From an uncultured Burkholderiales bacterium (lineage in GTDB: Bacteria > Pseudomonadota > Gammaproteobacteria > Burkholderiales > Burkholderiaceae_C): a stretch of 64,000 nt of DNA. The position numbers were made by a program, and so were the translations under genes. Positions 54,001 through 62,791 of the stretch are shown one piece after another (positions within the stretch are counted from its first letter, which is position 1; each line of letters opens with the position of its first letter). The DNA is taken from the NCBI GenBank assembly GCA_937927685.1, contig CALBSC010000063.1, positions 50,479 through 114,478 on the forward strand, in the 5' to 3' direction. The notes beneath the pieces were generated by a model. That model was given only the letters and a program-made list of their open reading frames with translations, ran no database searches and was not told the origin of the DNA.

Positions 54001-54873
54001 TTATTCCGCGTGCCGGCGGTCAAAATCCCACACCCGCTGAAAACCCATCAGCACGCTGAAGGCCTGGAAGTCATGCAGTGCAGGGGTTGAGGAGGGTGTC
54101 CGAAACGCGGCCCGATCTTGCAGGTTTTGGTAGGCCTCCCGCAAGGCATGGCCCGCCGCCAGAAAACCCAGCGAGGGGTAAATGGCCATCGAAAAGCCCA
54201 TGTCTTGCAAATCTTTGGGCGGCAGGATGGGGGTACGTCCTCCCTCCACGTTGTTGACCACCAGCGGCACGCCGGCAAAGGTGCGACCGATGGTGGCCAA
54301 CTCCTCTTCGGTCTCGGGTGACTCGATGAACAGAATGTCAGCACCCGCGCGCAAATAACGCTCACCGCGTCGCAGGGCCTCGTCCAGCCCCAGGTTGGTG
54401 CGAGCGTCGGTGCGGGCAATGATGAGCATGCTGTCGGCCTGGCTGCGGGCTTCGCTCGCCACTTTCACCTTGGCGGCCATGTCTTCAGCCGCAATCACAC
54501 GACGGCCAGGCGTATGGCCACATTTCTTGGGGAACTCCTGATCTTCCAGTTGAATGGCGGCGGCGCCCGCTTTTTCGTACCCCCGCACCGTGTGGTCCAC
54601 GTTGAGCAAGCCGCCGTATCCGGTGTCACCGTCGCACACGATGGGGGTGCGGGTGGCTGCGCAAAAACCCTGCACCCGACCGACCATGTCGCTGTAAGTG
54701 GCCAGTCCGGCATCGGGCAAACCCAGATGGGAGGCCACGGTGCCATACCCGGTCATGTACAGGGCGTCAAAGCCCATCGCGTCGGCGACTTTCAGGGAAA
54801 TGAAATCAAAGATACCCGGCAGGCAGCAAATGCGCGGTTGCGCCAGCCGTTGTTTGAGTTGCGATCCGTTCAT
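54001..54873 (-). CDS. Isocitrate lyase/PEP mutase superfamily protein (second)
   Basis: A 290-residue TIM-barrel enzyme. CDGDTGYG (80-87) is the metal and carboxylate site and KKCGH (116-120) the lyase loop. It is related to, but clearly different from, the protein at 51071, and has an extended C-terminus that probably exchanges between subunits. Candidate reactions are 2-methylisocitrate lyase, carboxyvinyl-carboxyphosphonate-type or dimethylmalate lyase chemistry. It is monocistronic, convergent with arfB and divergent from the Bug gene at 55098. Confidence 0.88.
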   Translation of the reverse strand: MNGSQLKQRLAQPRICCLPGIFDFISLKVADAMGFDALYMTGYGTVASHLGLPDAGLATYSDMVGRVQGFCAATRTPIVCDGDTGYGGLLNVDHTVRGYEKAGAAAIQLEDQEFPKKCGHTPGRRVIAAEDMAAKVKVASEARSQADSMLIIARTDARTNLGLDEALRRGERYLRAGADILFIESPETEEELATIGRTFAGVPLVVNNVEGGRTPILPPKDLQDMGFSMAIYPSLGFLAAGHALREAYQNLQDRAAFRTPSSTPALHDFQAFSVLMGFQRVWDFDRRHAE

Positions 54874-54942
54874 TGCGAGTTCAGCTCCATGGGATGTCCT
54901 CTGAGGTTGGCTGTGAGCCAGCCTTGTATTGTCTGTCGGGTA

Positions 54943-54973
54943 TTGGCTGAATAGATACCGAATTTCCTATAAA
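54943..54973 (+). promoter_or_regulatory. Candidate sigma-70-type promoter upstream of a Bug gene
   Basis: TTGGCT at 54943-54948 and TATAAA at 54968-54973 are separated by 19 bases, slightly too far for an ideal promoter. They lie about 125 bases before the Bug start at 55098. An inverted repeat, ACTACC and GGTAGT at 55029-55046, lies in the leader and could be an operator. Confidence 0.3.
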
Positions 54974-55097
54974 AGGGCTCAGGGGTGATGATGCCAGCAA
55001 AGGAGGCGCTTTGATCGCACCTAGGTGAACTACCAGTCAGGGTAGTAGCAAATCTCCTGACAATAGACTACCTCTTATATTCATCCGGATCTTGGTC

Positions 55098-56069
55098 ATG
55101 CATGGCTTGCAACGTCTGATCGTTTGGCTCACATTATTGGCCTCCACCAGCTTGTGGGCGCAAGGCGCCTTTCCCAACAAACCCGTCACGCTGATCGTGC
55201 CATTTCCTGCCGGGGGCATCGCAGACCTGTCTGCACGGGCGCTGAAAGCTTCACTGGAAAAAGCCTTGGGGCAGACAGTCCTGATTCAGAACCGTGCCGG
55301 TGCCTCGGGCGCCATTGGCGCTGTGGCTGTCGCGAATGCGGTACCCGATGGGTACACGTGGATGTACACCCTCTCGAGCATTGCCAGCGTGCCCGAGCAG
55401 GCGGTGCTCAATGGGCAAAAGCCGCCTTTTCAGTTGGAGCAGTTTGTCCCCGTCGCCAGGGTGACGGTGGATGTGGTGGCCCTGGTGGTGCGCGCAGACA
55501 GCCCCTACAAAACCTTCCAGGACTTCACGACGGCATTGCGCGCCAATCCCAAGGGCATGACCTACTCCTCCAGTGGCAACTACGGGATCAGCCATTTCCC
55601 GGCTGAAATGTTGCTGGCAGCCACCCACACCGAGGCTCGTCACATTCCCTACGCCGGTGGAGCCCCCATGCTCACGGCCCTGATGGGTGGTCAGGTGGAT
55701 TTCAACGTCCCCGTTCGAACGCTGGCCTTGCCGCACGTGCAAAGCGGTCGACTGCGCTACCTGGCGATGTATGGGGCCAGACGCTGGTCCCAGGCTCCCG
55801 ATGTGCCCACCCTGGCTGAACTGGGGGTGCCCATTGAATTCGTGCCTTGGACGGGAGTCTTTGCACCAGCGGGCACGCCCGCCGAAGCCGTGGAGGTCAT
55901 GCGCAAGGCCCTGCGCGTGGCAGCGCAAGACCCACAATTCACTGAAACTGTCAGCAAAAGCTCCGCGGGTGAAATTGCCTATCTGGACGGCGCAGAGCTC
56001 GAGACATTCTGGAAGGTCGATCTGGCGCGCACGTCGGCCACCATTCAGCGGATCGGTCGCGTTCAATGA
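55098..56069 (+). CDS. TctC/Bug-family substrate-binding protein (Bug 8 of 9)
   Basis: A 323-residue exported Bug receptor. The signal peptide (MHGLQRLIVWLTLLAS, ending LWAQ) precedes AFPNKPVTLIVPFPAGGIAD and VLIQNRAGASGAIGAVAV. A TTG two codons earlier (55092) is an alternative start; neither has a good ribosome site. The stop overlaps the next gene by four bases (ATGA), so expression of the ModA-like protein depends on this gene. It opens the long plus-strand series to 63784. Confidence 0.92.
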   Translation: MHGLQRLIVWLTLLASTSLWAQGAFPNKPVTLIVPFPAGGIADLSARALKASLEKALGQTVLIQNRAGASGAIGAVAVANAVPDGYTWMYTLSSIASVPEQAVLNGQKPPFQLEQFVPVARVTVDVVALVVRADSPYKTFQDFTTALRANPKGMTYSSSGNYGISHFPAEMLLAATHTEARHIPYAGGAPMLTALMGGQVDFNVPVRTLALPHVQSGRLRYLAMYGARRWSQAPDVPTLAELGVPIEFVPWTGVFAPAGTPAEAVEVMRKALRVAAQDPQFTETVSKSSAGEIAYLDGAELETFWKVDLARTSATIQRIGRVQ

Positions 56070-56824
56070 CAACAGCCGACTCGGCACAGTTGCAGGTGCA
56101 TATCTTCAGCGCCGGGGCTGCGCGTGTCTGGATTGAGCAAACCTTGTCCGCCTCTCCCTGGGCCGGTCTCGCGAACTACTCTACTCGCTATGCAGCGTTG
56201 CAAAGTACCTTGATCGAGGTACAGGGCTGCCTGTCTCAAGGTCTAGCGTGCCACCTGACTGTACTGACGCCCGAAACAGCTCGCGCGCTGCAACAGTCCT
56301 GGCCGGATCGGGTGGAGTCACTGGGCTCGCTGGGGCGAGCCGCGACCGGGTGGGTGGTCCTTGCCAGTGACCCGCAGGATTACGACATCTCATCGCCAGC
56401 AGCATTGAGCCAGACTGTGCGCGAACTCGATGTGATGCTGGTGCCCGACCTTCAAGCCTCGTCAGGCGGGCGCCACCTGAACCAGGTGTTGCAACAACTT
56501 CAGCTGACAGCAGGCGACATCCAGGCCGTGCGATCATTTCCTGGTGGGGCACAAGCGGTGGCGGCATTGGCCGAATATGCCGGATCTCGCGTGATGGCAT
56601 GCGCGCAGTCCACGGAGGTGCAAGGCGCCAACCATGCCCGGTATCTCGGTCCGTTTCCCTCGCCCCATGACTTGTCCACCGAGTACGTCGTTGTGCTGGT
56701 GCGTTCTCACCCCGGGCCTTTGGCCATGAAGCACGCGCAAGAGTTTGCGCTGGCGCGCAGACTGGGGATGCATCTGTGTGAGCCGCGTCTTCGCGCTCAA
56801 CGTATGCAGCTCGGCTTTGCGTGA
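56066..56824 (+). CDS. ModA-like periplasmic-binding-fold protein without signal peptide
   Basis: A 252-residue protein that resembles molybdate-type (ModA/PBP-like) solute-binding proteins in outline: LQVHIFSAGAARVWIEQTL at the start, a middle LVPDLQASSGGRHLNQVLQQ and AGSRVMACAQSTEV later. Unlike a real receptor it has no signal peptide; the start is fixed by the ATGA overlap with the Bug gene. It may be a cytoplasmic ligand-binding or sensory protein for the compound carried by that Bug. The family link is tentative. Confidence 0.55.
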   Translation: MTTADSAQLQVHIFSAGAARVWIEQTLSASPWAGLANYSTRYAALQSTLIEVQGCLSQGLACHLTVLTPETARALQQSWPDRVESLGSLGRAATGWVVLASDPQDYDISSPAALSQTVRELDVMLVPDLQASSGGRHLNQVLQQLQLTAGDIQAVRSFPGGAQAVAALAEYAGSRVMACAQSTEVQGANHARYLGPFPSPHDLSTEYVVVLVRSHPGPLAMKHAQEFALARRLGMHLCEPRLRAQRMQLGFA

Positions 56825-56951
56825 TTGTTTGAGCAGCGTCTTGATGTCATCCTGTGTGTCCAGAATCGCTGACCAGCGAAGCGCCCGTGGAGCGACCCCT
56901 TCCGTGCGCAGACCCCATCCAGGTGTTGCCTAATTCGAGACCATCTCAACC

Positions 56952-58109
56952 ATGAACATTGAATCCGCCATCAACCTGGAAGACTTGCGCCAACTGGCAC
57001 GCCGCAAGCTGCCGCGCATCGCATTCGACTTCATTGACGGCGGCGCCGACGACGAGCGTTGCCTGATCCGCAATCGCCAGGCGTTCGAGCGCTACCGCCT
57101 GTTGCCCCGCTACCTGCGAGACGTCAGTCAGCGAGACCTGAGCGTCTCCCTGTTCGGAAAAACCTACGCCAGCCCCATCGGCATCTCGCCGACCGGGCTG
57201 GCCGGGTTGTTTCGCCCGGATGCGGATCTGATGCTGGCGGCGGCGGCCCGCGATGCGAACGTCCCTTTTCTGTTGTCGAGTGCGGCGAATGCCTCGATTG
57301 AAGACGTGATGGCCGTCGCGCCGGAGCATGTCTGGTTTCAGATGTACGGCACCCGTGATGACCGGATCAATATGGACCTGGTGGAACGCGCACGCCAGGT
57401 GGGAGTGCGCGTGCTGGTGATCTCGGTTGACGTCCCGGTCAACTCCAACCGCGAGCGCAACAAGCGCAATGGCTTCTCCCGCCCGTTTCGCATGACCCCC
57501 AGTGTGGTGCTCGACGCCTTGGGTCATCCCGCCTGGGTTCTGCGCTATCTGCGCACCGGGGGTATCCCGATGATGCGCAACTGGATGCCGTATGCCCGTG
57601 CAGGCGCCAGTGCGGCCGATGTGGCGGACATGTATGGCACGTTGACACCGGCGCCCATGATCAGCTGGGACCACATTCAACGCATTCGTCAGGCTTGGCC
57701 GGGGACGCTGGTGATCAAGGGTCTCTTGCATCCCGAGGATGCCCGCGAAGCCTTGCGCCGTGGCGTTGACGGCTTGGTGGTCTCCAACCATGGCGGGCGA
57801 CAGTTGGACACCGCGCCATCCCCGCTCGAGATGCTGCCGGCCATCCGTGCAGCGGTGGGCAACGAGATGCCCCTCATCCTGGACAGTGGCGTACGACGCG
57901 GTTCCGATGTGGTGATGGCACGCTGCCTGGGAGCCCAGTCGACCATTTTCGGGCGTCCCACCCTGTTTGGCGTGGCAGCGGCAGGCCAGGCCGGTGCTGC
58001 CCGTGCCCTGCAACTGGTACGCCAGGAAATCGACATGGTGATGACGCAAATCGGGTGCCGTGCCTTCAACGAACTCGACCGCAGTTACCTGTGGCCCGCA
58101 CCCGAATGA
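56952..58109 (+). CDS. FMN-dependent alpha-hydroxy-acid dehydrogenase, (S)-mandelate dehydrogenase-like
   Basis: A 385-residue member of the glycolate oxidase/lactate dehydrogenase/mandelate dehydrogenase family. DFIDGGADDE (26-35), ISPTGLAGLFRPD (78-90), WFQMY (128-132), VIKGL with Lys256, and the catalytic His280 in SNHGGRQLD are present. The SPTGL-rich segment and AANASIEDV resemble (S)-mandelate dehydrogenase more than the oxidase at 6039 does. It lies 127 bases after the ModA-like gene. It would convert a 2-hydroxy acid to a 2-oxo acid, a fitting co-substrate type for later steps. Confidence 0.9.
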   Translation: MNIESAINLEDLRQLARRKLPRIAFDFIDGGADDERCLIRNRQAFERYRLLPRYLRDVSQRDLSVSLFGKTYASPIGISPTGLAGLFRPDADLMLAAAARDANVPFLLSSAANASIEDVMAVAPEHVWFQMYGTRDDRINMDLVERARQVGVRVLVISVDVPVNSNRERNKRNGFSRPFRMTPSVVLDALGHPAWVLRYLRTGGIPMMRNWMPYARAGASAADVADMYGTLTPAPMISWDHIQRIRQAWPGTLVIKGLLHPEDAREALRRGVDGLVVSNHGGRQLDTAPSPLEMLPAIRAAVGNEMPLILDSGVRRGSDVVMARCLGAQSTIFGRPTLFGVAAAGQAGAARALQLVRQEIDMVMTQIGCRAFNELDRSYLWPAPE

Positions 58110-58278
58110 CCAAACCCTGAATCCTGAGGCGATGCCTTGGCTTCAACGATGGCATCCTGGCAAGTTCGGCTTGCACGCGACAGCCATCGGCACCTGATTG
58201 TGGTAAACCTGATCCGGTTATTCAGGGTGACACGGAATATTCCATCACCACCGGCACAACACGCAGAGGAGAACCTTC

Positions 58279-59160
58279 ATGTCCAGCGTTTCGACCACGC
58301 CTCTTCATCCCAGCGGCTTTGTCGTGCAAGTGCACGCAAGCATCATGGACGTCATGAACGAACCGGCCGCCATGACCGAACTCAAGCAGCAGTGGATGCG
58401 GTCGCCAGTCATGATTTTTCGCCGACAGTCACTCGACGAGCCGGACCTGGTGCGCTTCACCGAGTACTTTGGACGCTGCGAAACCAGTGGACGCAAGGAT
58501 ATCCAGTCGCCCTATCAGGAACAGATCATTTACTTCAGCACGCTCAAATACAACGATGGTCGCTTTGTGGGCGGCTTTGCGGGGGGCGAAGACGTGGACT
58601 GGCATTCGGACCAAACCTTCCAGGTCCGCCCCGCCACCGGCGCCATCCTGTACGGTACCGAAGTGCCACGTGATGGCGGCGACATCTATTGGGCCGATCA
58701 GTTTGGCGCCTGGGATCTGCTGCCCGATGACGTGAAGACACTCATTGATGGGCGCACCGGGGTCTATCGCTATGCCAAGCGCTACGCCATGATGAATGCC
58801 ACCGAGTTGCGCGACAAGGCAAAAGCCAACGCCATGCTGAGCTTGCCGGATGCGCGGCATCCGGTGGTGTTGACGCATCCCGTCACAGGGCGCAAGGCGC
58901 TCTATGCCGATCAGACCACGCTGGTTGAAATTGAAGGATTGAGCCCGGAACAAAACGAGCGGATCCTGCCGCTGCTGTTTGCCACGGGCGGCGACCCATC
59001 CCTGGTGTACCGGCACAAAGTGCACAACGGCGATTTGATGATGTGGGACAACGGTTGCCTGCTGCATCGCCGGGATGTCATGAAGATCGAGCAACCTCGT
59101 CTGATGAAGCGCACCACCTTTCGCCTGGCTCCCACCGAGCATTGTGTTCCCCACGCCTGA
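58279..59160 (+). CDS. TauD/TfdA-family Fe(II)/2-oxoglutarate dioxygenase (second)
   Basis: A 293-residue dioxygenase. The iron site is His109-Ser-Asp111 in VDWHSDQTF with distal His263 in CLLHRRD, and Arg278 or Arg282 is positioned for 2-oxoglutarate. It resembles TfdA and alkylsulfatase/taurine dioxygenases more than the protein at 2804 does. GAGGAGAA precedes the ATG. It is eight bases from the RraA-like gene and begins a tight block that continues to 62768. The 169 bases before it hold no gene I can support and probably a promoter. Confidence 0.9.
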   Translation: MSSVSTTPLHPSGFVVQVHASIMDVMNEPAAMTELKQQWMRSPVMIFRRQSLDEPDLVRFTEYFGRCETSGRKDIQSPYQEQIIYFSTLKYNDGRFVGGFAGGEDVDWHSDQTFQVRPATGAILYGTEVPRDGGDIYWADQFGAWDLLPDDVKTLIDGRTGVYRYAKRYAMMNATELRDKAKANAMLSLPDARHPVVLTHPVTGRKALYADQTTLVEIEGLSPEQNERILPLLFATGGDPSLVYRHKVHNGDLMMWDNGCLLHRRDVMKIEQPRLMKRTTFRLAPTEHCVPHA

Positions 59161-59168
59161 GACCACCC

Positions 59169-59873
59169 ATGACCAATCCGACTGTTTATCTTCGCGTCAA
59201 CCGTGTCGATGCCAGACTCTGCGCGCAGGCACGCGACGTCACGGTGGCGGACCTGCATGAAAGCACCGGGCATCTCGGCTACACCGGTCTCATGTCGTCA
59301 CGCATGCAGCGTGTCACACCCGGCGCCAAAATTGCCGGCCCGGCGGTCACGGCCTTGTGCCAGCCCGGGGACAACCTGATGATGCACCGGGCCTTGCGAC
59401 TGGCCAACCCGGGCGATGTCCTGGTGGTGCAATGCCAAAGCGAAACCTCAGCGGCCCAATGGGGTGACGTCGCCACCAGTTATGCCATGGCCAAAGGACT
59501 GGCGGGCGTGGTGGTGCAAGGCTGTGTGCGTGACACGGACACCGTGAGCGGATTGGGTTTCCCTGTGTGGGCCACCCATGTTTGGCCCATCCACGCGGAC
59601 AAGGGCAAGGGCGGTGGTGTGAACATCCCTATTTCGTGTGCTGATGTCATCGTGCGTCCGGGCGACCTGGTGGTGGCCGATGGGGACGGCGTCATCGTGA
59701 TTCCCCGGCACGAGGCAGCGACTGTGGTGACAGCGGCGCTGGCCAAAATGCAGCGGGAGGCTGACATTGCACAGGCGGTTCGCGCTGGAGCCACCGTGTG
59801 GGACCTCAGCGGCGCAGCCCAGGCCTACGAAAAACTGGGTGCGGTCGAGCACGACAAGGCGTTCGACGATTAA
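59169..59873 (+). CDS. RraA-family protein (4-hydroxy-4-methyl-2-oxoglutarate aldolase-like)
   Basis: A 234-residue protein with the RraA/HMG aldolase fold: GPAVTALCQPGDNLMMHRAL (57-76), WGDVATSYAMAKGLAG (98-113) and the substrate and metal loop GCVRD (118-122). Related enzymes cleave 4-hydroxy-4-methyl-2-oxoglutarate or decarboxylate oxaloacetate; true RraA inhibits RNase E. The insertion near 140-150 (HADKGKGGGVN) matches the aldolase-like branch. The ATG is chosen after the dioxygenase stop. Between a dioxygenase and a ketopantoate-reductase-like gene, a catabolic aldolase is the better guess. Confidence 0.87.
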   Translation: MTNPTVYLRVNRVDARLCAQARDVTVADLHESTGHLGYTGLMSSRMQRVTPGAKIAGPAVTALCQPGDNLMMHRALRLANPGDVLVVQCQSETSAAQWGDVATSYAMAKGLAGVVVQGCVRDTDTVSGLGFPVWATHVWPIHADKGKGGGVNIPISCADVIVRPGDLVVADGDGVIVIPRHEAATVVTAALAKMQREADIAQAVRAGATVWDLSGAAQAYEKLGAVEHDKAFDD

Positions 59874-59899
59874 CAGGCTGATCCCGAAAGGAACTGGAC

Positions 59900-60952
59900 A
59901 TGACGCGTGTGGCGATCGTGGGTGTTGGGGCGGTGGGGGGGTATGTCGGCGCCCACATGACCCATGCAGGCGTTGATGTCACGCTTATCGATGCGTGGCC
60001 AGACAACGTGCAAGCGATGCGCAGCCAGGGCATTTCGGTATCCGGCATGAATGGCGCGGGCACGGTACACACGCCGGTGCGTGCCCTGCATATCAGCGAT
60101 GTATCGCAATTGGTGCGCGAACAACCGTTCGATATTGTCTTCATTGCCGTCAAGTCCTATGACACGAAGTGGGCCACCCAGCTGATTGCCCCTTTTGTGG
60201 CGCCCACGGGTTGCCTGGTGTCCTTGCAAAACGGCATCAATGAAGAGGCGATTGCGAGTGTGGTGGGGTGGGAGCGTGTGTTGGGTTGCTCGGTCAGTGC
60301 TTTGGCGGCAGAGCTCACGGCACCCGCCACCATTGTTCGCAACTCCCCGCTGGGTGATGAGAAAAAATGGGGTCTGAGGATTGGTGAAGCGCATGGGCAG
60401 ATCACGCCGCGAGCCGAAGCCATTGCCCAGTTGCTGTCGTACAGCGACACCTGCAAGGTCACGACCAACCTGTGGGGCGAGCGCTGGTCCAAGCTCACCA
60501 TCAATGCGATGCGCAATGGCGTTTGCGCGCTCACCGGTTTGACGGGGCGTCAGCGTGACAACCATGAAATCGCCCGGCAGTTGTCGATCAGCCTGGGCAG
60601 CTCTGCTGTGCGCGTGGGCCGCGCGCTGGGACTGGCCCTGGAGCCAGTCGGCGGGCTGGATTTGGATCTGCTGGCGCGTGCCCAGAGCGATTCAGCGGCG
60701 CTGGAAGCCATCACGCAGATGATCATGGACGTTGCCAGCTCGCGCAGTGACGCGCAGCGTCCCTCCATGGGGCATGACATCAGCAAAGGGCGACGAACCG
60801 AAATCGACGACATCAACGGGCTGGTGGCGCGCCGCGGGCGGGAACTGGGCATGGATGTCACCTGCCATGAGCGCGTCAATCAGGTCATCAAGCGGATCGA
60901 GCGCGGTGAAGTGGCGCCCAGCCCGGCGTTGCTGCACGAGATCGTGACGTGA
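59900..60952 (+). CDS. Ketopantoate reductase (ApbA/PanE) family protein
   Basis: A 350-residue Rossmann dehydrogenase: VGVGAVGG (7-14) binds NADP, QNG at 110-112 and Lys198 (GERWSKLTINAM) are catalytic positions, and GRRTEIDDING near residue 300 carries the Glu that binds substrate. It is longer than biosynthetic PanE and embedded in a catabolic operon, so it probably reduces another 2-oxo acid. AAGGAAC precedes the ATG, 26 bases after the RraA-like gene. Confidence 0.87.
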   Translation: MTRVAIVGVGAVGGYVGAHMTHAGVDVTLIDAWPDNVQAMRSQGISVSGMNGAGTVHTPVRALHISDVSQLVREQPFDIVFIAVKSYDTKWATQLIAPFVAPTGCLVSLQNGINEEAIASVVGWERVLGCSVSALAAELTAPATIVRNSPLGDEKKWGLRIGEAHGQITPRAEAIAQLLSYSDTCKVTTNLWGERWSKLTINAMRNGVCALTGLTGRQRDNHEIARQLSISLGSSAVRVGRALGLALEPVGGLDLDLLARAQSDSAALEAITQMIMDVASSRSDAQRPSMGHDISKGRRTEIDDINGLVARRGRELGMDVTCHERVNQVIKRIERGEVAPSPALLHEIVT

Positions 60953-61029
60953 TCGCTATTGGCCGATGTGAGCCTGTGTGAGAGGTGTGTTCCAGTTCAA
61001 AACAAGCATCAGAGGGTGAGACAACAACC

Positions 61030-62406
61030 GTGAGCCAAATCTTTCGTGTCGGTAATGCCTCCGGGTTTTCCGGAGACCGGGTGGACGCCGCTGCGCCCGT
61101 GGTCGATACCCTGATCGAATGGGGCGGTCCCAGCGCGCTGTTTTTCGAAACCCTGGGTGAGCGAACGGTGGCGCTGGCGCAACTCGAGAAGCGCAAAAAT
61201 CCCGAGCGGGGCTATGAGCCCATGCTGGAGCGCCTGCTGGAACCCATTCTGGTGAAGTGTCTGCAACACGGCATCACCATCATTGGTAATTTCGGTGCCG
61301 CCAACCCACCGGCGGCGGCGCGACTGATCGCCCAACTGGCTGCCAGGCTGGGGCATCCCGAGGCACGTATCGCCGTGGTGCATGGTGATGATGTGCAGGG
61401 ACTCGACCTCAAGGCCCACCAGATCTATGAAGCCGACGCGGGTCTGGACATGGGGGCGGGTGAACTCATTGCGGCCAACGCCTACCTCAACGCCCAGCCG
61501 ATCGTTCAGGCGATGAAGGCGGGGGCGCAAGTGGTGGTGACGGGACGAACCGGTGACCCTTCCTTGACACTCGCTCCCCTGATCCATCACTTCAACTGGT
61601 CGTTGACGGATTGGCAGCGACTGGCGGTAGGCGCCACCGCCGGCCACTTGCTGGAATGCGGCGCGCAGATCACGGGGGGGTATTTTTATGACCCAGGGTT
61701 CAAGGATATTCCCGACCCCGCCAATATCGGGTTCCCGATTGCCGAAGTTCATGAAGACGGCAGCCTGTTCATCACCAAGGCCCTGCGAACCGGTGGCATG
61801 GTGACGCCGGAAACGGTCAAGGAGCAGTTGCTGTATGAAATTCATGACCCTGCCAACTACATCACGCCCGATGTGACGCTGGACTTCAGCCAAGTCACCA
61901 TCGAGCCCGCGGGAGCCAACCGCGTGCAAGTGCTGGGAATCCGGGGCAAACCCGCGCCAGCCACGGTCAAAGTGACGGTCTGCTTTGAGGGCGGCTGGCT
62001 GGGAGAGGGCGAAATTTCCTATGCGGGCCCCAACTGCGTGGCCCGTGCCCGCAAGGCTGCCGAGGTGCTGCGCCAACGCGTGGCCATGCGTCAATTGCCA
62101 GTCCATCTCCGTATTGATTTGATTGGCTTGGCGAGTGTGCACGATGGGGATGACGGCAAACTGTGGCAAGCCTCCACCGCCATGCCGCAAGATGTGCGTG
62201 TTCGTCTCGCTGCCTCCACCACGCTGCAAGATGATGCCGACCAGGCCGCACGCGAAGTGCTGGCCCTGTATTGCTGCGGTCCAGCTGGCGGGGGTGGGGT
62301 GCGGTGGCGAACCACGCAACGGATTCGCACCCAGTCCTACCTGATTGACCCGGACTTGTTGCAAATGGGATTCACCCTCCATGTTTCCAGGGAGTTGGCC
62401 GCATGA
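61030..62406 (+). CDS. AtuA-family protein (DUF1446)
   Basis: A 458-residue protein of the AtuA/DUF1446 family. SGFSGDRVDAAAPVVDTL, then FGAANPPAAARLIAQLAARL, VTGRTGDPSLTLAPLIHHFN and GHLLECGAQITGGYF are conserved segments. In Pseudomonas atuA opens the acyclic terpene (citronellol/geraniol) cluster, but its reaction is not established. I use the GTG 61030 (MSQIFRVG) because homologues start near there; an ATG 15 codons upstream (60985) exists. It overlaps the next gene by four bases. The other Atu enzymes, such as a geranyl-CoA carboxylase, are absent here. Confidence 0.86.
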   Translation: MSQIFRVGNASGFSGDRVDAAAPVVDTLIEWGGPSALFFETLGERTVALAQLEKRKNPERGYEPMLERLLEPILVKCLQHGITIIGNFGAANPPAAARLIAQLAARLGHPEARIAVVHGDDVQGLDLKAHQIYEADAGLDMGAGELIAANAYLNAQPIVQAMKAGAQVVVTGRTGDPSLTLAPLIHHFNWSLTDWQRLAVGATAGHLLECGAQITGGYFYDPGFKDIPDPANIGFPIAEVHEDGSLFITKALRTGGMVTPETVKEQLLYEIHDPANYITPDVTLDFSQVTIEPAGANRVQVLGIRGKPAPATVKVTVCFEGGWLGEGEISYAGPNCVARARKAAEVLRQRVAMRQLPVHLRIDLIGLASVHDGDDGKLWQASTAMPQDVRVRLAASTTLQDDADQAAREVLALYCCGPAGGGGVRWRTTQRIRTQSYLIDPDLLQMGFTLHVSRELAA

Positions 62407-62768
62407 CACACACGAACCATTCGACGACACAGAGTGTCCTTCTGCACAGCGTGGCCCACGCGCGTGCCGGCGATAAAGGCAACCGGCTCAATGTTTGTGT
62501 GATGCCCTATCACGCACAAGCCTTTGACGCCCTCTCGCAGCAGCTCACACCCGAGCGGGTGCTGAAGGCCTATGCCCACCGGGGCGCTACATCCGTGAAG
62601 CGCTACGACCTGCCAGGGTTGCCGGCGTTCAACTTCGTCATTGACAATGTTCTCGAGGGCGGCGTGAATGGCAGCCTCAATCTCGATGGGCACGGCAAAA
62701 GCAATTCATTCATCCTGCTCGGCCTGACGGTGAACGTCCTGCCTGAGTGGGTCCAGGCAAGCCAATAA
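62403..62768 (+). CDS. AtuA-type C-terminal domain encoded separately (ferredoxin-fold)
   Basis: A 121-residue protein that matches the small C-terminal domain found fused to many AtuA/DUF1446 proteins: HSVAHARAGDKGNRLNVCVM, then GVNGSLNLDGHGKSNSFILL. It starts on the stop of the AtuA gene as ATGA. In many genomes the two parts are one polypeptide; here they are two chains that presumably form a complex. It contains no Fe-S ligands despite the fold name. A Bug gene follows after 23 bases. Confidence 0.85.
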   Translation: MTHTNHSTTQSVLLHSVAHARAGDKGNRLNVCVMPYHAQAFDALSQQLTPERVLKAYAHRGATSVKRYDLPGLPAFNFVIDNVLEGGVNGSLNLDGHGKSNSFILLGLTVNVLPEWVQASQ

Positions 62769-62791
62769 ATCTGTCATCAGTGGAGACTTCA

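Noticed and set aside
61030..62768. A complete acyclic terpene utilisation (atu) cluster
   Set aside because: Only the AtuA-like pair is present. Geranyl-CoA carboxylase, citronellyl-CoA dehydrogenase and the other atu genes are absent.
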